DNA of 64,000 nucleotides from Zoroaster sp. YZ-2022 (GCA_029582265.1 CM055822.1:2787057-2851056); one strand, 5' to 3'. Counted from the first letter of the stretch, positions 41,758 through 53,954 are shown. Notes: a model not told the origin generated them from the sequence alone. Made by a program: numbers and translations.

Positions 41758-44220
41758 GGAGAACGCATCGAGACGCGAATGAGATGAGACGTGCTTTTTG
41801 CGAGCGGCAATCTTGGTATTTCTAACAGTTTAAAATCTTTTCCTTTTTAGGCAAAAGAAGAGGTGAGACCTACTCCTTTCTTTTCAAATTATATTATTCA
41901 TAAACAACCCATTAAGGTCAATTTTCCTTTTGCATTTTCAAATCTTCAGTCTAGTTTTTTCATAGGGGACCTCGGACTTCGTTGGACTAAATATGTCCGA
42001 CGAATCTGAGGATGATATGACATGCGATAGGTTATCTCAAGAACAACTATCTAACCGGAAAAGAAACAGACAAATAAGTAACCAACCAAGATCTACTCTA
42101 GATAGACTATTAAGCCAGGCACAAGAAGAAGATGATGAAGAAGATATAGAATATACAACAAAGATTTCTCGAAAGCGAACAAAATTATTTCAAAACAAAA
42201 GTAGCTCCACTAGTGACTCTGATATTGATGTAAGACAACAGAAAAGAAGAAACCTTAGCACATATGAACCACAAGTAAACACTACTATAGTTATAATAAA
42301 CTCCCCAGATGTAAAACTTGCACAAATTAATCCAATAAAAATAGCTAAAGCTCTTAACTCAATGGGACAAGATTACATAAAATATGTTTCTAAAACCAAC
42401 CAAGGAGGTATTAGTATCAGATGCTATACTTCAGCTCAAGCACACAAACTAAAAGGAATCAGTCAATTAGGACAATGGGCCGTGGTCACTGAATACGCTA
42501 AATCAGAAACACAAAGCAAAGGCGTCATTTCAGGAATTCCATCTGAAATGCCAGATAAAGAAATACAAAACGAGTGTAAAAGATTTGGGGTTACAGATGT
42601 GCGCAGACTCATGTATAAAAGAAACGGACAAACAGGGAAAACTTCATCGGTATGTCTTACATTCAATACACCTAATATGCCTACACACATCCAAATGGGT
42701 TATGAATCATTTACAGTAAAACCGTACATTCCACCAGTAATACGTTGTTTTAACTGTCAACGACTAGGCCACACAGCAAACAATTGCCGAAGCAAGACGA
42801 GGTGTGTCCGATGTAGTGGTTTTCACACATACGACGAGTGCACTCAAAAAGAGCAAGTCAAGTGTAGCAGGTGTGGTGGGAATCACTCCTCTGCCTATGC
42901 TGGGTGTAACTCCTACAAGGAAGAAAAGAAAATCCAGGAATTCAGAGTTACCTATAATATTTCATATGCGGAAGCAGCAAAGACGGTTCGAACTAACATC
43001 ACAATTCAAACAGATAAATATACGGACACACCTAACCCAAAACCAAAACCAGCATGGATAAATATGCAAACTCAACAAAATCCAGAACTACGCAAAATAA
43101 ACCCACAGCTGTCAGCCGAAAGGAGGCATCCACCCAAACAGAGGAAGCGGTTGGATGCCAAACGGAACCTAACCCACAATACTTGATAAATCAGTCATTA
43201 ATAGAATTAATTATTGAGCTTGCAAATATGGGAAAGTACAAAATGAAGGAAAGAAAAAACGGCAATTCAATCTCTGGCTGAACACATACTCCATAGCACT
43301 GAAGATAAAAAACCTATAGAAAAAACCCAAAACATCAGTAAGTCACGTAATACATCACAATCACCAAACGGACCTATAAAACAAGATACACAAAGAAAGA
43401 GTTCACAATCAAAATCTAAACAAAGAGAAATGGTCATGGAAACTGGGGCATCCAGTTCATCAAATCATAAGGCACCTAATGAAAAAACTAAAGGGAAAAA
43501 TAACCCAACGCAATAATGATCATTATTAATACGTGTAACCTTTTGATATTGTAAATCACCATTTTTTTTCAATATATCTTTTATAGACATTAGTTACAAA
43601 GGGCTCTAAAATATACTGATAATCAAATGACAATACATGATTTACTTGGATTCAAAAATACATAGCCTTTTTTCTTCTTTTTTTTTGAAGAGAAATTCGG
43701 AAAATATTAAAATAATACATAGTTTTTCTCCACACAAGCAATTTTTTTTTCAGAGGACTGGGTGTTTTGATGATTGGCTGGACAGGGTGCCGCCTCATCA
43801 CCTGAAGTGTTGCGGCCCTGCAAATTTTACCTGGCGGAGCACGGCTCTTAAACTGCAAGGGAAACGGACCGGCTTGCAGGAACACATGCGGCGCTCTCTA
43901 TGTCTGGAGGATCACCAGCACCCACCCCTCTTTTCTAAATCATGCTATAGTAACCTAGGTTTGATTTTTTGGGTTTGGGTTAATCTCCTTTCAGTTTTTA
44001 TAATTCTCCAACTTATTTTCTTGTTTTGTACCGGTCCATCAAGATTTCTTCTAAGTAGGCTATACCGCTACAGAGTCCGTTTTGTTACGTCATTATCTCA
44101 AAAAGCAGTCTCATATCATTCGCATCTCTGCGCGCATGCGCTGTTCAAACCGTACAGCAACTGGCACAAAGGGCACATAGATTGCCAGAAGTGCCATTAA
44201 CAACAACAACAACAACAACA
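41758..44220 (+). mobile_element. ORF1-only non-LTR retroelement, copy 2 (2463 bp)
   Basis: The full-length partner of 11215-13676 differs by one base in length. It is flanked by the 12-bp duplication TATGAACTGCAG (41746-41757 and 44221-44232) and ends in an (AAC)n tail (44200-44220). The 5' leader of about 235 bp precedes ATG at 41993. After the ORF (stop at 43514-43516) about 700 bp carry no RT or endonuclease motif. A near-terminal inverted repeat pairs 41770-41804 with 44097-44128. Two copies with the same ends, at unrelated sites, show that this short unit is what moves. Confidence 0.88.
41993..43186 (+). CDS. Jockey-like ORF1 (gag-like) protein, nearly intact; frameshifted near C-terminus
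   Basis: The ATG at 41993 starts MSDESEDDMT. Residues 1-100 are acidic, Ser-rich and basic-patched (KISRKRTK, QQKRRN), as in an RNA-binding N-terminus. Residues about 97-250 look like the RRM-like core of non-LTR ORF1 proteins. Zinc knuckles at about 252-265, 270-282 and 288-302 read CFNCQRLGHTANNC, CVRCSGFHTYDEC and CSRCGGNHSSAYAGC. NISYAEAAK follows, a motif frequently seen after the knuckles in this family. A 1-bp deletion near 43088 relative to copy 1 changes the frame and gives the stop at 43186; two further indels lie near 43240-43255. The undamaged reading would end at 43516. Its role in the family is ribonucleoprotein formation. Confidence 0.85.
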   Translation: MSDESEDDMTCDRLSQEQLSNRKRNRQISNQPRSTLDRLLSQAQEEDDEEDIEYTTKISRKRTKLFQNKSSSTSDSDIDVRQQKRRNLSTYEPQVNTTIVIINSPDVKLAQINPIKIAKALNSMGQDYIKYVSKTNQGGISIRCYTSAQAHKLKGISQLGQWAVVTEYAKSETQSKGVISGIPSEMPDKEIQNECKRFGVTDVRRLMYKRNGQTGKTSSVCLTFNTPNMPTHIQMGYESFTVKPYIPPVIRCFNCQRLGHTANNCRSKTRCVRCSGFHTYDECTQKEQVKCSRCGGNHSSAYAGCNSYKEEKKIQEFRVTYNISYAEAAKTVRTNITIQTDKYTDTPNPKPKPAWINMQTQQNPELRKINPQLSAERRHPPKQRKRLDAKRNLTHNT

Positions 44221-44232
44221 TATGAACTGCAG

Positions 44233-45489
44233 AACAGACACACGAGTGGACAGATTTGTCAATATTATCCATCGACAAACATCGAGCTAATAAGTCTACG
44301 AAAACCATCCTCACCTAAAGTATCTATTAGGTAAGTACTCGTACGTACTTAATTAGTTTTTAAAATTGGGGAAATTATCAATCGAATTTTAAAATGTTGG
44401 CCGTTGCACGAATTTGGTTCTCCGACATGCGAGAACCGTTATTAGCCATCCAGTATCGTGGCCGTATAGTGTATCGCCGTTGGTGTACTGAATTTGAAAG
44501 GTTTACTAAATACTATGATACCATTTTCTACAAAAAACATTAACCTTTTACAGACGCGCATAACAACATATTAATTATTGGGAAGAATGTCAAATCCACC
44601 CACCACAAGACAAGTCATGTGCACAAAACGGCCGACACCTCACTGCACTGAATGTGCATATGTTTTTTCTCTCAAGTATGTCCTCTTTCGTCTTTTAAAG
44701 GACAGTCTGTGATATTTCATTATTTGTCATATTCTGATAGAAACGTGGCAGTTATATTTATCATTCTTTCCAAATTATTATGGTATAATGTATAACAATG
44801 ACGAATGTGATGGCACCAGCTCATTTTAACTTCATGGAGCCTGTGTCTAGGTAGGCCTATGTGACAACAAAATTCAAAATCAACAGATTCCAATACAACT
44901 GGTATCATTGTCAAAGTCTTGAAAAGATGATTATAACCTGTTGAATCCGGCAAGTTTAGGCCCGTTTCCATCAATTATTTTATAAGGAAAAACAAAAGAA
45001 ATGTAAATTTGACTTGCATGACTTGTGACCCGTTTTCCAGATTTTCTCGGATTCCATATCATAACTTTCTTAATTTTTGTCCGATTTTCAAAAGGTTGGT
45101 ATCACTGGAATGCATGGGAAAAGAGGAAGAATAATAACCTATTTCCAGGCTAATTCAATGATTAGTTTGTTTTGTAGTGCTGATTTACAAATAAGAAATA
45201 CAAAATAAGTGTTAAAAAAAAAATATAAAATAAAAAATAATGAAAACAAAATATTTACTCAAATCTGAGGATTATTTTCATATTTTTACACTGAAATCTA
45301 CGAAAGATTCTCATCCCTGATTTAATTAAACATTAGAATAATTGATAAATTATATTTGACTGGAAAGATGAAACAAAATAATGAAAATAAATTTTAAAAA
45401 ACAGAAAAAAATTACTCATCTGAGAATTTTTAATATTTATACTGAAATCCGCGAGAAATTCTTATCCTTGATTTAATTAAACATAAAAA
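44233..45489. other. Gene-free AT-rich stretch
   Basis: No exon or RNA gene was recognised. AT-rich segments at about 45200-45290 and 45350-45480 resemble each other ('ctgaaatc', 'gattctcatccctgatttaatt' and related), indicating a diverged local duplication. Confidence 0.45.
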
Positions 45490-45915
45490 TTAACCCTCCT
45501 ATAGGTTTAACACTCAAAGACACTCAAAATTTGTATGTCTCTCTTAACCCATTGACTTTGTGCAGTGCACTCAAATACATGCAAGCACATGTGGCTGTGA
45601 TAGGAGGTCAAACCCAAAGACACTCAAAATTTGTATGTAACTCCCAACCCATAAACATAAGATGAGGTCACAGCTGTTACAATACTCAATAGCTACTGGT
45701 AATTTGATGCAAAATATCCATTTAAAATAAATGCTACAGACAGGAACTGTGCCTTTGTGATTCTACATTTCTTGCAGTTAATAACTTAAGGAAAGAGAAC
45801 AAGTTTCAAACTTAAAATACTTGAAAAGTGACATCTTTTCCCGCTAGTCTTTACAACTTATTCATCCATACTACTAGTAAACTTATTCAAAGTTCGTAAA
45901 CTCATTCAAAGTTTC

Positions 45916-46163
45916 GTACATGTCGCGTACCCTATTCCATAGCGTTTAATACAACGGAAAATGAACTACAGAGTGAGACCATGCTATGCCGTAAATTGTT
46001 TTTCCACGACGGTAAAGGCGTACACACTGTGCATTGGGGCCGCCATACACAGCGTGCACGCCTTTACCGTCGTGGAAAAACAATTTACGGCATAGCATGG
46101 TCTCACTCTGTAGTTCATTTTCCGTTGTATTAAACGCTATGGAATAGGGTACGCGACATGTAC
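45916..46163. repeat. 248-bp near-perfect palindrome
   Basis: The arms starting gtacatgtcgcgtaccc are reverse complements around 46039/46040, with about 106 bp of uninterrupted pairing and roughly five mismatches near the centre. The 78-codon minus frame in it is a by-product of the symmetry. Confidence 0.92.
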
Positions 46164-46858
46164 ATGATGAAACTGGTATCATGTTATGCCAAGCGTAAAG
46201 CTATGATCAGCGTAACTGGAAACCATTGCGAAATCAATGCGGTATTATTATTAATATTTATTATTTCGCTGGAATAATAGACTCAAACTAAAGAACTTAG
46301 AAGTACTCGAAACTTACGGCTTTGGATACAACTTTTTACTGGTAAATACAACATTTTACATGTTGTTGAAAATATGTGGAAGGAAATGGGCAATTTTAAT
46401 TCAAAAAGTTGGAAAATGGGTAGTGGTCGGAAAAAGAGAAAATTCCGCCAGTTGTGGTCGGGGAATCATGAGTGCAGGGCGGGTTTTCCGGCACCGACCA
46501 CCGTGGGCAGAACTCTGAAGTTTAAAAAAATGTATCGGTTGATTTTCCTGAGAATCGTGGTAATTGCTGGCCCACTGAATGCACTCCGTGAAATAAAAGG
46601 TCCAATTTTTTAAGTTTTGTGATTTATAAAATATATTGAGTGAACTTATTTTTCGTGTACATTTGTAAACATCCCATTTTTGGCTTGAAGTTGAATCTAA
46701 ATGATGTAGTTAAATTGGTTTTGCAATCTTTCAACAGATTAGTCTGGCTGGGTTGTGAGAATAACATGATAGCTTCAACGGTGTAGCATGCTACAGGATG
46801 TCAACTTGTTGAGGGATTTCTGTGAAACTTAGTGGTAAGTTTGAGATATATTATCAAG

Positions 46859-48172
46859 TTAAAGGGAAGGTACAACATTGGTAATGCACATCCATTCCAA
46901 TCCTCCAGTTTTCAAGAAATATCAAACATCATAAAACTAACCTGAGAAAGTTTCATCACAATAGGTTCCCACGTTGAGCAGGCCTCGATCTTGGGCAAAA
47001 AAGGGGCAGGCCACTTTGGCCTTGCCCTCATCAAAATTCCACAGGGCACCAAGGCCAACTCAAGGGGGCACCAAGGCCAATCATTTCAAACCTTTAATTT
47101 ACATTTATTTACAGCCAGTGTATACACGTCTACTTTCTAGGTCACATGTATCAATCAAGAGTATTCAGTTCTTGTACACCATGTCCAAAGAGCCAGTATA
47201 ACATATTCCTTTATCATGCTGCAACCATTGGTCACATTCCCTGTATACCAAATGACAATGTTGATAGTAATTTATAACATAAAATGGTACCAGTCTATTT
47301 TGAGCCTTCCTTGAAAAAAGCATTGTTTTTGCGCTTTTTTACACGATCGTGTGAAGGCATCTTACTTTTGAGCGAAGTTTTTTGAGATGGCGTGTAAAAA
47401 CGTTGCATGTGAATGGTCAGAACTTTTTCATTCATAAAAATAAGCGCTGGTATCCGACTCATTTGTGCTGAATATACGATCACTGCGCTGTTTACCGTGC
47501 ATTCATGTATGCAAGACTACACCACGTGCGGCTGGCTGTATCTAAAACGTGCGCTGGTATCCGACCCGTTTGTGGTGATTTTACAATCACGACACTGGTA
47601 CCTTGTACACATACAGCCGGCTGTTCAGCGCATGGGGACGAGATTAGAGCCGCTTGTACAATCACAGCAACGGCGCGCCGTGTGTGTGGGGCCGCGGCTG
47701 TGAGATCGAGAAGAGCCGGCTAGCCGGCCGGGGTACGGTGTGAGTCTGATCTGACATCGACATGGGAGCTAGCTCCGACGCGTGATGTACGAACAAATGA
47801 CAACGATAAAAAGACGTGTATTATTTTCACCGCCGTTTGTTGAATGGTGATTGTATGCACGGATCATCTACACAATGTCCGTGATGTATGATTGTCATGA
47901 TGGGATGTAGAGGTAAATACAAAAGGGCACGCTGGCCAAGTTGGCCACGACATGTGTACTTTTTGAGGGGGCATTGCGGCCAAGTTGGAAGGGCATGCGG
48001 CCATTGGCCGCGGTGGCCGCGGTAAAGATCGAGGCCTGGTTGAGAAAAGAACAAAACTGTTACATATCTGTTATGTTTTACTCCATTGTTTTTCAGTACA
48101 TTTACCAACATCCCATCAAGTTAGCTTTCAGATAATAATGTGGTCATAACCAATACTGCACCTTCCCTTTAA
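46859..48172. mobile_element. TTAA-flanked non-autonomous DNA element, 1.3 kb
   Basis: It starts TTAAAGGGAAGGTACAACATTGG and ends CCAATACTGCACCTTCCCTTTAA. Sub-terminal inverted blocks occur inside ('caggcctcgatctt' at 46979 and 'aagatcgaggcctgg' at 48025, each beside 'ggccaa' repeats). The interior has a GC-rich, CpG-rich core at about 47620-47740 and a duplicated 'gcgctggtatccgac' block (47443 and 47551). No transposase is recognised. Related ends occur at 39689 and 25143-25178. Confidence 0.65.
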
Positions 48173-48863
48173 ACCCTAGTCAGCATATCAAGATGTTTCT
48201 ATTTTGCTTTTTCGCCCAAGTTAAATAAATTTTGATAATTTGTCAATAAACAGGAGGGAAGCAAAATCTCCAAAAATATCATTTCCAATCCTCACAGGAC
48301 TACACTTTCCTCTCCTTAACCCTCATATGCCCCGGCTGAAATTTGGCCCAGTCAGCACGGCACCCACTGACAGTCACTTGAGTATTTTTGGTTGCATTGC
48401 CAATTGGTAGGTCAAACCACAGAGTCACACAGAACTGTGTATGTACTGTCGAGTGGTTTTGGTTTGACCTATCCTAGCCACATGTCCTTGCATTTATTTG
48501 AGTGCACTGCACAAAGTCAATGGGTCAACAGAGACATACAAATTTTGAGTGTCTTTGATTGTTAAACCTATAGGAGGGTTAAGTGCGTCCTGTATCATCT
48601 TTCAAAGGAAAATCTGTGTGGTAGAATGTCGTATCTGACGCCACTTTTTCTCATTAAATATAACCAATAATGTAATCTTGCCTACCTAGTAAGGTGAAGA
48701 ACATATGGATGATGGACATTTTACTTCAAATTATTCCAGGATATTTATTTCATGAAAAATCAGGCATTTTTGGTATACGATGACTTCCTCGGTCATGTCA
48801 GTTTGATCTTGTCAACTCCCGTTAGTGACCAACACGGTAATTGTACATGCACAGTGGCAACTA

Positions 48864-49523
48864 TTAACCCTAACAGACTAGGCCCTTTTGCTTACACATA
48901 GCCCAAATCCTCCTATATCCTTCAGTATTAGAGAGTCAAAACCTCAAGTACCCAAATCCTCCTGGTTTTTCTTAATATGGCTAACGGCCCGAATCCTTCC
49001 AGATCCTCCTGTGACAGAATGGTTATAAAATTACCCTCAAACAAATGAAAGTGCCCGTGCTACATATGACCTTTTCATACCAGGACAATGGTCATAGAAA
49101 TTCCATTGGTGTGCACACTAAGCATATATGCATTTCTTATCAGTAATACATAAACATACAATGCCTAGGGACCCCCAGCACTGACCCCTTGTCCTTGCAA
49201 TAGACCCACTTAACTTGCTACACTTACCTTGGCAATAATCAAACAAAAAATTGTTTAGGCTACATCACATTCCCCTCCCCCAGCAGCCCAAATCCTTTTG
49301 AATCCCATTTTGGCCAAGCTGCATAAGACCCTAATCCTTCTCTTTCCTCTTATGTCAAATACAGCCTGATAGCCCAATTCCTTCTAAATCCTCTCATAGC
49401 AGAAACCCACTATGGCCCAAATCCTTCTGGATCCTCCTCCACTGAAAAGTCCTAATAGCCCCAGTCCTTCGGAACCCTTCAGTTTGGCAAAGAGGATATA
49501 GGATTTGGGATGGTTAGGGTTGA
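48864..49523. mobile_element. piggyBac-type MITE, 660 bp
   Basis: It starts TTAACCCTAACAGACTAGG and ends GGATGGTTAGGGTTGA, where the right TTAA has become TTGA. The interior has many 'cccaaatcct' / 'cctaatcc' units in one orientation. It shares the CCCTAAC ends with 5276-5543. Confidence 0.6.
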
Positions 49524-50315
49524 TAGGATCCTATTTTCTGAAGGGGAGGATATTTTTAGAAGGGAAATCAAGTCCGAAACCATCATAAAAGTAGATTTTA
49601 AAAGCTTTCTGTACCCCCAAAAATCGATGGAATCATTTTTTTTTAACTGGTTATTGGTTGCAAAAAAAAAAAAAAACCTTAAAAAGTAGCGGTCGGATAC
49701 GACATTCTTTCCAATCTGTGATATTTGTCATATTTGGATAGACAAGTGGCGTTTTGTATACTTTCTTTCTTTGAACCAACCAGTCTGGAGTCAAGACTTT
49801 TGTAAATAGTTGATGTTTGACAACATTTTGAAATGTCTGCAATCGACCCAAAACCTTATTGTGATTAAGCAATGCAGTGTTGGCCACTGTTCTGAACTGT
49901 GTATAAAAAAAAACCTAGGTGCTTCATGGTCATAATTAATATGAAACCAAACAAATCTAAAAGCATTTTTAATATGTTCTTGTTAATGAACACAATGAAA
50001 TGAGTTAAACAGTTATTTGAAATCCCAGATTCCAGGAATAATGTCTTACTTACAATCACAAAGATGGAAGTTAGTTTGAAGGATTCCAAAAATCATGTAT
50101 TCCTTTAGTTTTTTTTTGTATAATTGAAACCTCTTTAGGGCAGGTCCAAGATAACGCGCACGTTACGTATGGGACAAATCAGAACTTTGAAACCATGTAA
50201 CTCTAGTATTAAACCACATATTTTCAAAGTTTAACTACTTAATGTTGAGTATTTGGAAGAGGAACAATGTGTGTTAAAATCAACTTCATTGCACTTTTTT
50301 TAACGAGTTGGCGCT

Positions 50316-51795
50316 AATTAAATAACCATTTTTAACACGTCAAATATCGCGAGATCACGGATGTGCGCGCGAGATTTCACCCCCCTAATTCCCAGCGCTG
50401 CCCAGATATATATGTCCCCATTGATTTTGTACACGAAATTGAAATCCCGCGATGCTAAAAATGCGATATCAAAGTAACTAATTTGTTAATCTTTAATATA
50501 TTATGTTCAGAAATGGGTAGTTTTAGGAAGGTTTGACTTCCCTTAAAAATATAGAATTTTCAATTGTTAAAATTTTAGTCATCATTAACAGCATTTTAAC
50601 ACGTCAAATATCGCGAGATCAGGGATGTGCGCGCGAGATTTCACCCCCCTAAATCCCAGCGCTGCCCAGATATATATGTCCCCATTGCTTTGTACACAAA
50701 ATTGAAATCCCGCGATGCTAAAAATGCGATATCAAAGTAACTAATTTGTTAATCCTTAATATTTTATGTTCAGAAATGGTTAGTTTTAGGAAGGTTTGAC
50801 TTCCCTTAAAAATATAGAATTTAAAATTGTTAAAATTTTAGTCATCATTAAATAACCATTTTTAACACGTCAAATATCGCGAGATCAGGGATGTGCGCGC
50901 GAGATTTCACCCCCCCCCCTAAATCCCAGCGCTGCTCAGATATATATGTCCCCATTGCTTTGTACACAAAATTGAAATCACGCGAAGCTAAAAATGCGAT
51001 ATCAAAGTAACTAATTTGTTAATCCTTAATATTTTATGTTCAGAAATGGTTAGTTTTAGGAAGGTTTGACTTCCCTTAAAAATATAGAATTTTAAATTGT
51101 TAAAATTTTAGTCATCATTAAATAACCATTTTTAACACGTCAAATATCGCGAGATCACGGATGTGCGCGCGAGATTTCACCCCCCTAATTCCCAGCGCTG
51201 CCCAGATATATATGTCCCCATTGCTTTGTACACAAAATTGAAATCCCGCGATGCTAAAAATGCGATATCAAAGTAACTAATTTGTTAATCCTTATTATTT
51301 TATGTTCATAAATGGGTATTTTAGGAAGGCTTGACTTCCCTTAAAAATATAGAATTTTAAATTGTTAAAATTTTAGTCATCATTAAATAACCATTTTTAA
51401 CACGTCAAATATCGCGAGATCAGGGATGTGCGCGCGAGATTTCACCCCGCCTAATTCCCAGCGCTGCCCATATATATATGTTCCCATTGCTTTGTACACA
51501 AAATTGAAATCCCGCGATGCTAAAAATGCGATATCAAAGTAACTAATTTGTTAATCCTTAATATTTTATGTTCAGAAATGGGTAGTTTTAGTAAGGTTTG
51601 ACTTCCCTTAAAAATATAGAATTTTAAATTGTAAAAATTTTAGTCATCATTAAATAACCATTTTTAACACGTCAAATATCGCGAGATCAGGGATGTGCGC
51701 GCGATATTTCACCCCCCTAATTCCCAGCGCTGCCCAGATATATATGTCCCCATTGCTTTGTACACAAAATTGAAATCCCGCGATGCTAAAAATGC
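50316..51795. repeat. Satellite array, six visible units of about 266 bp
   Basis: 'cacgtcaaatatcgcgagat' recurs at 50336, 50600, 50866, 51136, 51401 and 51668 (spacings 264, 266, 270, 265 and 267). Units are highly similar and carry conserved CpG-containing blocks (gatgtgcgcgcgagatttcac, cccgcgatgctaaaaatgcg). The array runs directly into an assembly gap. Confidence 0.95.
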
Positions 51796-52295
51796 NNNNN
51801 NNNNNNNNNNNNNNNNNNNNNNNNNNNNNNNNNNNNNNNNNNNNNNNNNNNNNNNNNNNNNNNNNNNNNNNNNNNNNNNNNNNNNNNNNNNNNNNNNNNN
51901 NNNNNNNNNNNNNNNNNNNNNNNNNNNNNNNNNNNNNNNNNNNNNNNNNNNNNNNNNNNNNNNNNNNNNNNNNNNNNNNNNNNNNNNNNNNNNNNNNNNN
52001 NNNNNNNNNNNNNNNNNNNNNNNNNNNNNNNNNNNNNNNNNNNNNNNNNNNNNNNNNNNNNNNNNNNNNNNNNNNNNNNNNNNNNNNNNNNNNNNNNNNN
52101 NNNNNNNNNNNNNNNNNNNNNNNNNNNNNNNNNNNNNNNNNNNNNNNNNNNNNNNNNNNNNNNNNNNNNNNNNNNNNNNNNNNNNNNNNNNNNNNNNNNN
52201 NNNNNNNNNNNNNNNNNNNNNNNNNNNNNNNNNNNNNNNNNNNNNNNNNNNNNNNNNNNNNNNNNNNNNNNNNNNNNNNNNNNNNNNNNNNNNNN
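51796..52295. other. Assembly gap of exactly 500 N
   Basis: A round 500-N run begins in the middle of a satellite unit, which suggests a placeholder of unknown true size where the array could not be assembled. Open frames spanning it are meaningless. Confidence 0.98.
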
Positions 52296-52329
52296 TTTTT
52301 CCGGAACTGACATTTATCTGCCATGGATG

Positions 52330-53460
52330 ATGGAAAATCACTGCATTAGTTTTGTTAGACTTAAGCCGCTTTTGACATCAGTCACAAAATCCTTCTGCAT
52401 ATTCAATATCATCTTGAATACATGACACAGCTCTGGTTGGTATAAGTCCTCCTTTTTCGTGAGCCTCAACATGTTTGTATTGGTATCTCCGAACCTATTG
52501 TTGTGACTATTCTACTTCCCCCAAAGGCTCTGTGCTCGGCCCTGATGGTTTACTGGTATATACCTTTTCCAGTTCGTGATATCATTTTAGATATAAAATT
52601 TAAATTGCCATATCTATACTGATGACGCAGCTTTACATTACTTTTAAATCTTCTCAAGAACACCGATTCTTGCATTAAACCTGTTCGAGATTCAGTTGGA
52701 TGAGACAAAACTTTGAGATTTGAACGACGAAAAAACAGAATTTGTTCTATTTGGGATCACGTCAGCAATTATCTAAAAGTTCTCTTCCATTTATTATGAT
52801 TGACTCATAGATAACCCTCATCTGACACGTAATTTGGAGTATTATATTTGACCTAAACTGGCCAGCTTTAAAACCTTCTATCTCCAGTGATGCTATTGTT
52901 CCATATCTAAATATAAGCGTTGGTAGAAATACTTAAATAAAAAGTACTGAAACAGGTCATACATGCGTTTTGTCACATCACGGCTCCGTCTTGGGAATGC
53001 TCTCCCTTTGGTCTCCCACAGGGTAAATATCTTGTCTTCAGCACATACAAAACACAGCAACTCGATATTTGACTTTGTCGAAAAAAGTCATCTTATATCA
53101 TAATCTTGAAAAGAACTCTTTTTGCTTCCTGTTTACAGAAAATTGTTTTCAAACTTGCTATTGCAAAATCTTTTAATAACGTACTCCATTTATATTTCCT
53201 GAACTGCTTGAATCTACACTCCATCGCAATTTGCGCTCCATAATTCCTCTAAGAACCAACTTCAAAACGGAACTGGGTGATAGGTCTTTTCTCATCATAT
53301 TCCTAAGACTCTGAATCATCTTCAACTAAACTCAAATCTTGTCAATATATTAGATTTAGTCGCTATTAAAACTCATCTTATATCTGGTCCTAGATGATAT
53401 ATATTTATTCATTATTAGTACATATCTCAGTACATATTTTCTTCTATATCATTGTATATG
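52330..53460 (+). pseudogene. L2/CR1-like LINE relic: RT core and C-terminal region
   Basis: With several frameshifts, translation shows GSVLGP (about 52527-52544), VRDIILDIKFKLP and LYTDDAALHYF (the YADD region, about 52574-52650). 'RLGNALPLVSH' follows near 52985, and a second C-terminal-like block 'RTNFKTELGDRSF' near 53253. The nucleotide sequence around the DD box closely matches 41085-41237. There are multiple stops; no activity is possible. Confidence 0.7.
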
Positions 53461-53535
53461 TATATTCATGTTTCTTTGTTTCCCTTTGACATGTAGAGTG
53501 GATCTAAATGTACAAATCTTCATTATATTGTGTGT

Positions 53536-53599
53536 TATTATTATTATTATTATTATTATGTGTGTGTGTGTGTGTGTGTGTATTATTATTATTATTATT

Positions 53600-53688
<89 letters not shown>

Positions 53689-53725
53689 TATTAATGACAT
53701 TATTATTATTATTATTAATACGCAT
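53536..53725. repeat. Compound microsatellite (TTA)n(GT)n(TTA)n(GT)n(TTA)n
   Basis: Alternating trinucleotide and dinucleotide tracts run from 53536 to about 53689, with a further (TTA)n at 53700-53717. No coding meaning. Confidence 0.95.
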
Positions 53726-53954
53726 TAGCCTGGCGCGAAAAGATCATTTTCGTTTCTGCCAGTTACACCTCGAGTCAAGCAAATCGTAGCCTTAGATCTC
53801 AAGTATCTTCATAAGTCTTGCTGTCCCCTAAGACTGCTGCCTTCTTAGTAATTCTACTCTAACAGATGTTCTATGTGTTTCTCAACGCCTTCGGAATTGT
53901 TGGTCTCCACTACCACAGGAATTTACGATGTTTCTGTACCTCGCTATTCAGAAG

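Larger units (their letters stand above)
45490..48582. mobile_element. Large piggyBac-type non-autonomous element with nested insertions (3.1 kb)
   Basis: The left end starts TTAACCCTCCTATAGG and the right end finishes CCTATAGGAGGGTTAA. The inverted match extends about 110 bp inward ('cactcaaaatttgtatgtc', 'gactttgtgcagtgcactc'). TTAA plus CCC ends fit piggyBac. No transposase is seen. Nested inside are a 248-bp palindrome (45916-46163) and a 1.3-kb TTAA element (46859-48172). Confidence 0.7.

Noticed and set aside
43637..44200. 187-codon frame in the 3' part of the retroelement as an ORF2 remnant
   Set aside because: It has no endonuclease or RT motif, and the corresponding region in the other copy is split into short frames; it is treated as 3' untranslated sequence.
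51650..52341. Open frames across the N run
   Set aside because: They consist almost wholly of unknown residues from the 500-N gap.
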